DNA of 22,173 nucleotides, from NCBI GenBank assembly GCA_000402355.1, contig AQRS01000032.1:13940-36112 (forward strand), read 5' to 3'. The position numbers and the translations under genes were made by a program. The notes under the pieces are model-generated. The model was not told where the DNA came from, searched no databases, and saw nothing but the letters and a program-made list of their open reading frames with translations. This document shows positions 9,157-16,827 of the stretch, one piece after another (position 1 is the stretch's first letter; each line of letters opens with the position of its first letter). Source of the stretch: Candidatus Iainarchaeum andersonii SCGC AAA011-E11. Lineage in GTDB: Archaea > Iainarchaeota > Iainarchaeia > Iainarchaeales > Iainarchaeaceae.

Positions 9157-12100
9157 TTATATCTCCCCCGCCCATTTTACTATTACTCCAATATTCTCAA
9201 ATTGTTGCTTAATTTCAAAAGGCACAGGTTGCTTGGAAATTAGCCATACTTCGTCAATGCCGTTTCCAGCTGCAAATTGTTTGTATTTCTTCATTTGATC
9301 CAGGTAACCCCTTTCTGTATCTAAAAATCGCATCGGATCACCACTCTTTATTTCGGCAGCAACTTTCTTAGCGCCAACATTAAATATATTATCAATTTCA
9401 GTATCGCCAATTCCAGTAGTAACTTTACGCCCTAATTGTTCAATAGTGTAGCCCTTATTTTTTATGATTATTGCAATATCCGACTCGTAAGACAAACCTT
9501 CGGCAGCCCCACTTATTACCCCTCTTCTCCAATCGCTAAATCCCGTTATATTTAAAGATTCTAATTCATCAAAATTTGCCATAAGTTTTTCCATTGCCCC
9601 TCCGGATTCCATTGAAAATTTTGTAGATATTCTCGTAATCTTGTCGGGATAGCTTGCAAACTCCTCAAACATTTTTGCGTATTGCTTTATTGCATTTTCA
9701 TTCCCCCATTGCTCCAACGCAAGCCGCCCATATTGTGAGTTAACCAGTTTGCCCATGGCTTTCTCTGCTGCATCCTGCCCTAAATCAGCTATTAGTTTTT
9801 GTGTCACTCTTTCGCCTTTCGCGGCCACTTGTTCGGCGTTTGCCCCTAATTTATACAACCAATCATCGGCATCGCTGGTTTTTGAAAACATTTTGGTTAA
9901 ACGCGCAGCAAAGTCCTGTGCCGGTCCAGATGTCCACTCAAAAATCTTTAACCTAAACCCTTTCAAATTATTGGCAATGGCAGCACCAAATTTACTGGCG
10001 ATTCGGGAATATGCTTCAAATGCCTTTCCTATGAGCGCTCCGCCCTTTTCGGTAATATTTATTCCCTTGAACAACTCCCCTACTTTTGTCCACTCTGCAA
10101 TTTTGCCTAAAAGTACTGCTTGTTCTGCCACATAGCCGACAGTGTACCCCTGCAGGAAGCCAACTTCAAAGGCAGCATAATCTTCCTTGTCTGTAAGGTT
10201 TTTCCAGTAATTAAACTGCGCCCCCTTCTTCAGTATGTCAATCGTCACATCATGAATTATGTCGCCAAGCTTCCCGAACAATTGCGGCAGATAGGTAAAG
10301 AAGTCAAATACCGGCTTTATGGCTTCACCAATTTCCTTAAAGTGGAATGCATAATAAACAAGCCCTTTTAATACAGCGGCCGCAAAACTCAGATCGTCAA
10401 CTGCACCGGAAACCGCGCCATCAACAGCACCTATAACAATTCCTGAACAATGCGCCGCGCTTATGACAATGCTTGTGTTGCCTGCGGAATCATTCAAAAC
10501 AATTACTACGGTACCATCCGCAGAAGTGAATGCATTAACATCCTTGGCTTTTATATAAGCATTCCTAAAGTCAGTAGAAACGAAGCTGTTCTGACTTGAG
10601 GGAACACTGGCTGCGGTTAAAACATTTTTTATTCCTGCATTGTTTCCCGTTTCAAAAGCGCTTAGCTGCGAATAATCCATTGTTTTCATTGAGTTTACAA
10701 AACTCTTCTTCTGTTCTGATGACATTGAGCTTGGCAGGAATACCGCAAGGGGGTTGAAGCAGCCTGTACTGAGCTTTTGGCTGCTTAGCATGGAAGTTAG
10801 ATTGCTTGATGCATTGTTTGGGTCTGTTCCGATCAATGATTCATCATCGTCGCTTATGCCATCAAGGTCTGAGTCCAAAACACAATAGCAGTCAAAGTAA
10901 AGCGAATGGCTTCCTGTTACATTAATGCTTTGTGTTCCGCAGTAGCTGCTGTCAGGGCAATATGTAGAAACTGAATGGTTGCCTTTGTCTGAGGAAATTG
11001 TTGCCTGACCATTGCCCACTGTTGAGCCTTTAAAAATTCCATCAACATAAACTTTGGCGTTGTTTATGGGGTTTCCTTTTAGGTTGTCAACATCGACAAG
11101 AATGCTTCCGTTGAACTGTCTTACAGAAACAGCCCTGCTTGCAGAACCGCCCTGATAACCTGATTTTGCTGCGGAAACTGAATAAGCGTAAGAGCCTGTT
11201 TTTGTCGCTGTTGTGTTATAAGTGTAAGAGCCGCCGCTTGTTGCTGCGGAAACCGTGGAATTTGTGAATGGATTATAGATTGACAGGGAGGCATCTGTAG
11301 GGCTGCCGGAATTGTCTTTTACGGCTATTGAGAGGGAAATCTGGTCATTCAGGTAATAGGAAAAGTTTGCCGAAAGCGTAACATTTAATTTTGGCGCGCT
11401 GCTTTGGCACATTGTGCAGCTGAAATCAAGGTAATCATCATCATCCGGAAAATCAATAGTTGTTGACTGGCTTCCGCAATAGGTTCCTTCAGGGCAATAA
11501 ACTGCGACATTATAATTGCTGCCACACACCGGACTGCTAGTTCCCATCAATATATTTCCTGAACCATCTGTCGCGCCATAAAAAGAACCGTCCTTGTAAA
11601 CTTTTGCGTTCTGCAGATTGAGACCCAAGCCATCCTTGACATTTGTGTGAATTGCCCCATTGCAACTGCCCGGAGTACAGCTTGAAGGCATTGAAGGGTT
11701 TGTGGAATTTGAAGCAGTGGTGCTCTGCCCATTTGAACATGTTCCATTTAGAACGGTTTCAGCCCTGTAAGTTCCTGCTTTCCATGTGCCGCTTGAAAGG
11801 TTCCAGGTTACGGTCCACTCATTATTATATTTAGGGTCAAATGAATAAGAGTTGGAACCAGTGCCCATCAAAGAATTATTAGGGTCATACAGGTAGAAAT
11901 TTATGTTATATGGAATATTGAGATTGCCATAGTTCGCAAATTTATGCTTTGTAATTATGGAGTTGGTGCACAGACCATCCTGGTAAACAGATGCTGATAC
12001 TGAGGTTGCATAGCATGTGCTTTCAACAGACGGATAAGCATAAGAGTAAACAGTTTTGCTTGTGTTATCAGTGCATGTTCCTGAGACCCAAGTTTTCATT

Positions 12101-13851
12101 GTATATGTGCCTACCGGCAGCCAGACAACAGGTGGAGTGGCTGTTACAGTCCAGCTTGCCTCATAGCCGGGAGAAAGCGACTGGTTCGGGTTGTTCCCTG
12201 AAGAAACGAGGTTATTACCCGAATCACGCAGTTCATAATTGAAAGTATAATTATATGTCTGATTGCCCGAATTGGTAAACTTGTGATTCTGCGTTATAAT
12301 ATTTTCATATGATTTAAAGGAGGATTTTGATGGTGAGCCATCGCTGCCGCTTATAGAACAATTTGCACACGGTGCAGTTGGAACATAAGGATAGGCGTAA
12401 CTATATGCCGTTGCATTTCTCCCATCTGAAAAAGTTCCTGAAGTCCACACTTTTGCTGTGTACGTGCCACTTGTCAGCCACCCTCCTGCCGGTGGATACC
12501 ATGTAAGGGTCCAGCCTGCTCCGTAGCCGGGAGAAAGCGACTGGTTAGGGCTGTTGCCTGAGGTTATAATGTTATTATTCGGATCCCGCAACTCGTAATA
12601 AAGCGTGTAATTGTAAGTGTAGGTATTGCTTGTATTTGAAAAAGTATGGTTTTGTGTTACAATATTTTCGTTGCAGGCATAAGAGGATTTTGAAGGCGTA
12701 CCATTATATCCGACTATTGTTCCTGCGGTACAGGAAACATTTGGATATATCAAAGTCCTTGTAGTTTGAATGTTGCTGCCGCACCAATAGATGGTGTATC
12801 CTCTTGTGGCATAGCTCCCTGATTCTGGCCATCCTCCGCTTGCAGGCGGATAGAATTCAGTCCACCACCAGTAATAGGAGCTGGGGGGTATGGAATAATA
12901 GCTGGAGCTTGCATATTCCGAATAATAATTATTTCCTGAAGTATAAAGGTCGCGATAGAAATAATGGTACATTGTGCTGCTGCTATTATTGTATAGCCTT
13001 GTATCATCCACCCTTATTGTATCATTACACAAATATGTGCTTTTTGAAAGAGTGCCAGCAGTCATGCTGCCGCTGCAGCTCCCCGAATCCTTTGCAGTTA
13101 TGCGATAGGGTGCAGTGGCACTATAAGCATTGCTATATCCATAAACTTTTACATAGAAGTAATCAGTTACAGTTGCTGTGCAGTTTTCTGTTGTACCACT
13201 GCCTGCTGTGCATGAAGCAATTATGCCTCCAGAACAGCTGTCATAAATTGCAATATCATAATCCCTGTTGTAAGGCGGCACAAGGATAAATCTTAATGTA
13301 TTTGTCCCTGCTTTGTATCCCCTATACCAATCAACATCGCTGCTGTTATCAATGTAAGATTTGTAGATATAGCTGAATAAATCATCGGTTGCGCCACTGC
13401 AGGTATCTGCATCTGCAGGCTGGACCACACTTGCCGTTGTTAATATATTTGGTAAAGGTTTTTCTAAGTCAGTTGATGCCTCTGCAACAGGCCTTTTTTC
13501 CGGAAAGTTAAAATCAACAAAGTCAGGAACCACAATATTTTCCTTTGAAGGGTCATTTATTGAATAGGATTCCGTTATTATTGAATCCGGCCCTGTAATT
13601 ATCTCAGAAGATTCTCCGCTTGCGGCATTTGAAGTGATACTTGGCAGATCAAAAGTTGCGTCTGTTTTTACAATATTATCCATATTAGGAAATACAATTG
13701 AAGTCGCTTCGGCAGTTGCCTGTGTTTGTGAATTAGCATCAGTTTCATCCGATATTACAACCGAAGCACTTAATTCTTCAGCAGAGGTTAATGCTAAAGA
13801 CAATACCAAAAAAATAATTATTGCAAATATCTTTGTTTGTAGAGGTTTCAA
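9157..13851 (-). CDS. Large secreted polymorphic-toxin-like protein with C-terminal PD-(D/E)XK nuclease-like domain
   Basis: The product is 1564 aa. The start is a TTG at 13851, with GGTGG upstream and a full signal peptide immediately after it (residues 1-24, ending LTSA). The order is: a low-complexity linker (25-148); a PPC-like beta domain (149-253); four Cys/aromatic-rich Ig-like repeats (about 256-371, 373-490, 495-608, 612-722), several with a GxPSKSSY...ENIxTQNHxF pattern; two PEGA-like domains sharing YCGxQS (733-811, 914-988) around an Ig-like domain; and a calcium-binding DSDLDGISDDDESLIGTDPN stretch (993-1012). A hydrophobic, helical region follows (about 1130-1450), including GFLQGYTVGYVAEQA. 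The last 110 residues look like a restriction-endonuclease fold: GDTEID (Asp1487), AAEIKSG (Glu1500, Lys1502) and Gln1519. This layout of export signal, stalk, pre-toxin region and short C-terminal enzyme followed by a small gene is that of contact or secreted polymorphic toxins. Target and activity are inferred. Confidence 0.75.
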   Translation of the reverse strand: MKPLQTKIFAIIIFLVLSLALTSAEELSASVVISDETDANSQTQATAEATSIVFPNMDNIVKTDATFDLPSITSNAASGESSEIITGPDSIITESYSINDPSKENIVVPDFVDFNFPEKRPVAEASTDLEKPLPNILTTASVVQPADADTCSGATDDLFSYIYKSYIDNSSDVDWYRGYKAGTNTLRFILVPPYNRDYDIAIYDSCSGGIIASCTAGSGTTENCTATVTDYFYVKVYGYSNAYSATAPYRITAKDSGSCSGSMTAGTLSKSTYLCNDTIRVDDTRLYNNSSSTMYHYFYRDLYTSGNNYYSEYASSSYYSIPPSSYYWWWTEFYPPASGGWPESGSYATRGYTIYWCGSNIQTTRTLIYPNVSCTAGTIVGYNGTPSKSSYACNENIVTQNHTFSNTSNTYTYNYTLYYELRDPNNNIITSGNSPNQSLSPGYGAGWTLTWYPPAGGWLTSGTYTAKVWTSGTFSDGRNATAYSYAYPYVPTAPCANCSISGSDGSPSKSSFKSYENIITQNHKFTNSGNQTYNYTFNYELRDSGNNLVSSGNNPNQSLSPGYEASWTVTATPPVVWLPVGTYTMKTWVSGTCTDNTSKTVYSYAYPSVESTCYATSVSASVYQDGLCTNSIITKHKFANYGNLNIPYNINFYLYDPNNSLMGTGSNSYSFDPKYNNEWTVTWNLSSGTWKAGTYRAETVLNGTCSNGQSTTASNSTNPSMPSSCTPGSCNGAIHTNVKDGLGLNLQNAKVYKDGSFYGATDGSGNILMGTSSPVCGSNYNVAVYCPEGTYCGSQSTTIDFPDDDDYLDFSCTMCQSSAPKLNVTLSANFSYYLNDQISLSIAVKDNSGSPTDASLSIYNPFTNSTVSAATSGGSYTYNTTATKTGSYAYSVSAAKSGYQGGSASRAVSVRQFNGSILVDVDNLKGNPINNAKVYVDGIFKGSTVGNGQATISSDKGNHSVSTYCPDSSYCGTQSINVTGSHSLYFDCYCVLDSDLDGISDDDESLIGTDPNNASSNLTSMLSSQKLSTGCFNPLAVFLPSSMSSEQKKSFVNSMKTMDYSQLSAFETGNNAGIKNVLTAASVPSSQNSFVSTDFRNAYIKAKDVNAFTSADGTVVIVLNDSAGNTSIVISAAHCSGIVIGAVDGAVSGAVDDLSFAAAVLKGLVYYAFHFKEIGEAIKPVFDFFTYLPQLFGKLGDIIHDVTIDILKKGAQFNYWKNLTDKEDYAAFEVGFLQGYTVGYVAEQAVLLGKIAEWTKVGELFKGINITEKGGALIGKAFEAYSRIASKFGAAIANNLKGFRLKIFEWTSGPAQDFAARLTKMFSKTSDADDWLYKLGANAEQVAAKGERVTQKLIADLGQDAAEKAMGKLVNSQYGRLALEQWGNENAIKQYAKMFEEFASYPDKITRISTKFSMESGGAMEKLMANFDELESLNITGFSDWRRGVISGAAEGLSYESDIAIIIKNKGYTIEQLGRKVTTGIGDTEIDNIFNVGAKKVAAEIKSGDPMRFLDTERGYLDQMKKYKQFAAGNGIDEVWLISKQPVPFEIKQQFENIGVIVKWAGEI
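12164..12546. repeat. Recently duplicated Ig-like repeat in the toxin-like gene (about 360-bp period)
   Basis: A 23-nt identical segment occurs at 12164-12186 and 12524-12546, encoding the NQSLSPGY part of Ig-like repeats 2 and 3. The protein repeats around it are clearly homologous. The 360-bp spacing is one repeat unit, so the stalk appears to grow by unequal recombination. Confidence 0.7.
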
Positions 13852-13854
13852 CTG

Positions 13855-15051
13855 TCATCCCACCAAGAAACTCCACCAGGGCTTTTCAACTAATTCAACT
13901 GCCCCTGTTTGAGCATTTACAGTTGTTTTAACATCCATTTCCACCGGCATTATCCACAGTATCTTTGCCTGCTGAACCAGCTTTATTTCATATACGGGGA
14001 CATCCTGTATAACTTTTAATCCGATTTCCTTGACCTTTGCATTTGAACCATCATTAATTTGCTGGACTGCATCATCAGGCAGGAGCAGCACTTGTTTTCC
14101 ATCAAGTTTAAGCCCCTCATTGTCAATTTTTATAATCTGGGTTGTTTCTGCAGAAACTCCATTGGAATTTATCACAATTCCATTGACGCTCTTTGAAATT
14201 TCAATTGAAATGTTATTGCCATTGATTGTAAGTTCTGCGTTAATCGAATTTGCCTCATTTATCGGGATTTTATCATTTGACACAGCATTTTGCACTGTAA
14301 CCTGTTCAATAGCATACGGCATCGCAAAGGCGGGGTCAAACCTAATTTCCATAACTGAGGAAGCCTCTGGAAAAGCATCAATCCTGTTTGCAGGCATATC
14401 AACAAAAATTTCCCTTTCTTCCTGATTGGTTTCTCTTATTACTGCATTAAAGTCAGAAGCAAGGGTTTTAGTTGCGTTGTCAATCATTGCCTGGTCAGTA
14501 ATTGCCTCATCGCCGTTTTTTCCATAAAATACAACAATTATTAAATGAAATAATTGTTCTGGATTGTCTTCAAGTGCTTTGTCAATTGCAGCAGCTACAC
14601 TTACATCAATTATTGGTACGTGCTTTCCTTTTACTTCTGGCGGCAAAGTAATTTGTGTTTGAATTTTCTCAGCTGTAATTTCACCGGCATCGATTTCGAT
14701 GCTCTTATATGCCTGGCATTCTTCTTTGCCGGCAACAATTCTGCAAATTCCCCCAACGCCCCCTGAACCGGCTATTGCAGGCCCCGGATTTGTGGCAGGG
14801 CTTCCTTCAATTGCAGGATTTGGATCGCCCAATCCAGAACCCGAAGAATTTGTAATGGAATATACTTCCACAGTTCCCGCTTGAGATGGGCCAGTAACTC
14901 CATTTGGTTCATTATTTGGAGATATCGTCGATGTTGCAATGGATTGTGGGTTTTGTGGCTCAATTTGAGTTGTTTGTGCAACAACAAAACCTATCGAGCA
15001 AAATAGAATAATAAAACTTGTTGTTAACAAAAAATTTCTTTTATACCTCAT
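13855..15051 (-). CDS. Secreted protein with subtilase-propeptide (I9)-like domain, first gene of the operon
   Basis: The product is 398 aa, with a signal peptide (1-25, ending VVA) and a Pro/Gly/Ser-rich linker (26-100). Residues about 165-240 (LFHLIIVVFYG ... IFVDMPANRIDAFPEASSVM) follow the pattern of the I9-like propeptide in the subtilase at the end of this operon (IRVLVKM ... LIVADIPAKKIGKIALDNAV). Subtilase propeptides act as folding chaperones and inhibitors. The C-terminal part (265-398) is beta-rich and ends in a PEPSY-like segment, DVKTTVNAQTGAVELVEKP then WWSFLVG. No catalytic domain is present. The ATG has GGGGG at 15059-15063 as a ribosome site. Three bases separate its TGA from the TTG of the toxin-like gene. 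A secreted inhibitor or chaperone for the operon's protease is my inference; the family as a whole is not one I recognise. Confidence 0.75.
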   Translation of the reverse strand: MRYKRNFLLTTSFIILFCSIGFVVAQTTQIEPQNPQSIATSTISPNNEPNGVTGPSQAGTVEVYSITNSSGSGLGDPNPAIEGSPATNPGPAIAGSGGVGGICRIVAGKEECQAYKSIEIDAGEITAEKIQTQITLPPEVKGKHVPIIDVSVAAAIDKALEDNPEQLFHLIIVVFYGKNGDEAITDQAMIDNATKTLASDFNAVIRETNQEEREIFVDMPANRIDAFPEASSVMEIRFDPAFAMPYAIEQVTVQNAVSNDKIPINEANSINAELTINGNNISIEISKSVNGIVINSNGVSAETTQIIKIDNEGLKLDGKQVLLLPDDAVQQINDGSNAKVKEIGLKVIQDVPVYEIKLVQQAKILWIMPVEMDVKTTVNAQTGAVELVEKPWWSFLVG

Positions 15052-15092
15052 TTAAAACCCCCGCTACTTAAAAAAAATGAACTTAATGCCGT

Positions 15093-15125
15093 AATAAATT
15101 ATCTCTCTGGCGTCTATTAATATAG
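15093..15125 (-). promoter_or_regulatory. Candidate promoter of the five-gene toxin/subtilase operon
   Basis: On the minus strand a TATA-like CTATATTAATAG (15114-15125), preceded by a GC-containing CCGCAG, lies about 63 nt before the ATG of the first operon gene. Transcription would start near 15093. It is the best TATA-like sequence in the 108-nt gap after the truncated integrase gene. Confidence 0.4.
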
Positions 15126-15159
15126 CTGCGGTTGAACGCAAGTCAACCAAACAGTTGAT

Positions 15160-15630
15160 TCACGGCAGGCCTTTCAGGTGCACCTCATTTTTCTCATAAT
15201 CGCTTGCCACCTGGTTTCCGAATGTTGTTATCTGCTTCAGCCATTCAGGATTCAATTTGTAATACTTCTCTTTTTTGATAATAATTTCCTCATCCCCATT
15301 CATCCACTTGTAGAAGCGCTTGAGAACCACCTTTCTGTCGTACTTTGTCCAAAGGGTGTGCTTCTTTTCAGCCTCCACTTTTCTGACTAGTTCAATTATG
15401 TCGTTCTTGTCGCAGTCCCGATAGGCCTTGCTTTTCAACCTGCTTAAGGCCCTTAAAACATATACTTCCTTGTTCAGCCTTATTGTTTTGATTCCCAGTG
15501 CGCTCATTTCATTGACAAAACTAGTTATGTCGTCTATGTCCTTCTTCAGGAATTCTTTGCTCACCTTGAGGTTTGCAAGCGCGTTCTCGAACCTGTCCGA
15601 GGAATTGTAAATATCTATTTCCAATGCCAT
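15160..15630 (-). pseudogene. Truncated integrase paralogue: N-terminal DNA-binding domain only
   Basis: This frame of 156 aa starts at the ATG at 15630 (MALEIDIYN), with GGAGTTGAT as ribosome site. Residues 1 to about 112 align along their length with the N-terminal SAM-like core-binding domain of the complete integrase at 18501-19769. For example, WTKYDRKVVLKRFYKWMNG matches WTKYERKVILKRFYRWMNG. After WMNG the sequence departs from the integrase (tail EWLKQITTFGNQVASDYEKN and on). The catalytic domain with R, K, HxxR and Tyr is absent, and the next gene begins 109 nt downstream. It cannot be a recombinase. It may be decay of an older integrated element, or a kept DNA-binding fragment that competes at integrase sites, since its promoter and ribosome site look intact. 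Confidence 0.75.
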
Positions 15631-15676
15631 GGTATCAACTCCGGTTTTTTTATTCAAGCCGGATAACCTATGGAGA

Positions 15677-15696
15677 CCATAGGTATATACCTATGG
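15677..15696. promoter_or_regulatory. 20-bp perfect palindrome in the truncated-integrase promoter (candidate operator)
   Basis: CCATAGGTATATACCTATGG is a perfect 20-bp palindrome. It lies about 10 nt downstream of the TATA-like CTTTATAAAC (15707-15716, read on the minus strand) and so close to the expected transcription start. Another half-site, CCTATGG, lies at 15667-15673. The same motif appears before the complete integrase. Confidence 0.65.
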
Positions 15697-15742
15697 CCCC
15701 CGTAGGCTTTATAAACCGTCGGGGACTGACCCCAAAGATACC

Positions 15743-15755
15743 ATCCCCCCTCCCG
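15743..15755. repeat. 13-nt copy of the tRNA-Tyr 3' end (candidate att site)
   Basis: ATCCCCCCTCCCG is identical to 19862-19874, which covers the discriminator base, the 3' acceptor strand and part of the T-stem of tRNA-Tyr plus one flanking base. It lies 113 nt upstream of the truncated integrase ATG, as the tRNA end lies 93 nt upstream of the complete one. Sequence between site and gene is also related (CCCCGAyGGTTT on the minus strand). Beyond the 13 nt there is no match to the tRNA. Confidence 0.55.
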
Positions 15756-15854
15756 ACGTGGGGCTCCAAGTACCAACCCTGCATAGGTTTTCATAGGTTG
15801 CTATAAGTGTAATAGGCTAAGTTATATTTAATTGTTTTGTCAAGAAGCAGTAAG

Positions 15855-15983
15855 TTATTTCGCCTTTTTCAGCAGCCTTTGTATTATGTCGTCGTAGCTG
15901 TCGCCCTTGGCTCCAAGGGCCTTGAGCTTGTCCCTTGTTTCCGGGCTGATTTGGATAGTTGTTACCCCTTTTGCAAATGGCAT
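15855..15983 (-). CDS. 42-aa ribbon-helix-helix (CopG/VapB-like) DNA-binding protein
   Basis: The short frame runs from ATG at 15983 to TAA at 15855-15857. The product reads MPFAKGVTTIQISPETRDKL and then KALGAKGDSYDDIIQRLLKK plus AK. It has one beta strand (TTIQIS) followed by two helices with a GDSYDDII turn, the layout of small archaeal ribbon-helix-helix proteins. These dimerise and bind operators as antitoxins or element repressors. No toxin gene follows it; the next gene downstream on the same strand is the truncated integrase, more than 220 nt away. It could regulate the nearby palindromic CCTATGG-type sites; this is inference. Confidence 0.75.
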   Translation of the reverse strand: MPFAKGVTTIQISPETRDKLKALGAKGDSYDDIIQRLLKKAK

Positions 15984-16014
15984 GCACTAAGTAAGTGAAT
16001 TGAAATTAATAAAC

Positions 16015-16041
16015 CTATGCTTTCTATAGCAGACATAGGCA
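16015..16041. promoter_or_regulatory. CCTATG...CATAGG inverted repeat between the divergent RHH and vapB genes
   Basis: CCTATG and CATAGG half-sites, 14 nt apart, lie upstream of the minus-strand 42-aa gene. They share the core of the integrase-promoter palindromes and of the two CATAGG copies at 15782-15797. This suggests one regulator acts at several sites in the element. Confidence 0.4.
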
Positions 16042-16073
16042 ATAATTCGCTAATTTCAACTACCACCGTAAAG

Positions 16074-16106
16074 ATTAAATACACTAAATGCACTATTATT
16101 AGTGTA
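16074..16106 (+). promoter_or_regulatory. vapBC promoter with overlapping operator-like inverted repeat
   Basis: A TATA-like GATTAAATAC (16073-16082) lies about 50 nt before the GTG of vapB. TACACTAA (16080-16087) and TTAGTGTA (16099-16106) form an 8-bp inverted repeat across the expected start of transcription. That is a usual place for autorepression by a VapB antitoxin. Confidence 0.5.
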
Positions 16107-16128
16107 ATTATTTTGGAGGTGCATTAAA

Positions 16129-16371
16129 GTGGAAAAAGCTACGCTTACATTGGCGGTTTCAAAGAAGCTTAAGGCTGAGATGAACGAGATAAAGGAAGTC
16201 AACTGGAGCGAGGAAACAAGGCAGTTTTTGGAGGAAAGGGTGAAGCGCCTGAAAGTCCTCAAGAAGCTTGATGAACTGACCAGGAACAGCGAATTAACTG
16301 AGGAAGACGCAATCGAATTCGGGCGCAAAATAAACAAGGGCATTGCGGCAAGGCACGGTCTGAAGTCATAA
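16129..16371 (+). CDS. vapB: VapB-type antitoxin
   Basis: This is an 80-aa protein starting at GTG, with a strong ribosome site GGAGGTG eight bases upstream. The N-terminus (ATLTLAVSKKLKAEMNEIK) is a strand-helix start like ribbon-helix-helix DNA-binding antitoxins. The charged C-terminal half (SELTEEDAIEFGRKINKGIA) is the sort of tail that wraps the PIN toxin. It lies 18 nt before vapC on the same strand. Together they form a type II toxin-antitoxin operon, likely autoregulated through the upstream inverted repeat. Such pairs often stabilise integrated elements. Confidence 0.85.
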   Translation: MEKATLTLAVSKKLKAEMNEIKEVNWSEETRQFLEERVKRLKVLKKLDELTRNSELTEEDAIEFGRKINKGIAARHGLKS

Positions 16372-16389
16372 GTTGAAGGTTGTGATGCT

Positions 16390-16812
16390 TTGCCATTGTC
16401 GGTAATTGTTGTAGATGCAAACGTGTTTGTTTCTGCACTGCTCAAGGATTCAACCACCAGAAAGATTCTGCTTTCAGCCAACGCACCAAGCTTTTTCACA
16501 CCTGATTTTGTTGAAACCGAAATCATGAAATATGCGGGCGAGTTCTCGAAAAGGCTCGGCAAAAGCGAGAAACAGGTAATGTCTTCCCTAAAAGAATTGT
16601 TTGAAGCATCTAAGACAAGAGTTGTTTCAGAAAAAGAGTATTTCGGGCTGCTTGATAAAGCACTTGAAATAACTCCTGATATCAAGGATGCGCCATATCT
16701 TGCCCTTGCATTAAAACTAAGGTGCCCACTCTGGTCGCAGGACGCCGACCTTAAAGAACAGTCCCTTGTCAAAGTATTTTCAACAGGCGAACTCATCAAA
16801 GAACTTTCATAA
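16390..16812 (+). CDS. vapC: VapC-type PIN-domain ribonuclease toxin
   Basis: This is a 140-aa PIN-domain protein. Acidic metal-binding residues expected for the family are present: Asp9 in VIVVDANVF, Glu44 (or Glu42) in DFVETEI, Asp100 in DIKDAPYLALAL, and Asp118/Asp120 in WSQDADLK. VapC toxins cut tRNA or rRNA and are held inactive by VapB. The start is a TTG at 16390 (a second in-frame TTG is at 16396); no in-frame ATG or GTG exists between the preceding stop at 16369-16371 and the conserved VVDANV, so a non-standard start is needed. The gene ends 15 nt from the convergent membrane-protein gene. Confidence 0.85.
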   Translation: MPLSVIVVDANVFVSALLKDSTTRKILLSANAPSFFTPDFVETEIMKYAGEFSKRLGKSEKQVMSSLKELFEASKTRVVSEKEYFGLLDKALEITPDIKDAPYLALALKLRCPLWSQDADLKEQSLVKVFSTGELIKELS

Positions 16813-16827
16813 ATCATTTTCTCACTC

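Noticed and set aside
12804..13289. A 161-codon plus-strand frame in the toxin-like gene
   Set aside because: It is Cys/His/Leu-rich without a ribosome site and is antisense to the Ig-like repeats.
15721..15775. A second tRNA gene or tRNA remnant beyond the 13-nt match
   Set aside because: No D-arm, anticodon arm or T-loop can be built next to the 13-nt acceptor-like sequence.
15665..15800. CRISPR-like array from the repeated CCTATGG motifs
   Set aside because: Units are too short, irregularly spaced and partly inverted; they look like operators, and no cas genes are present.
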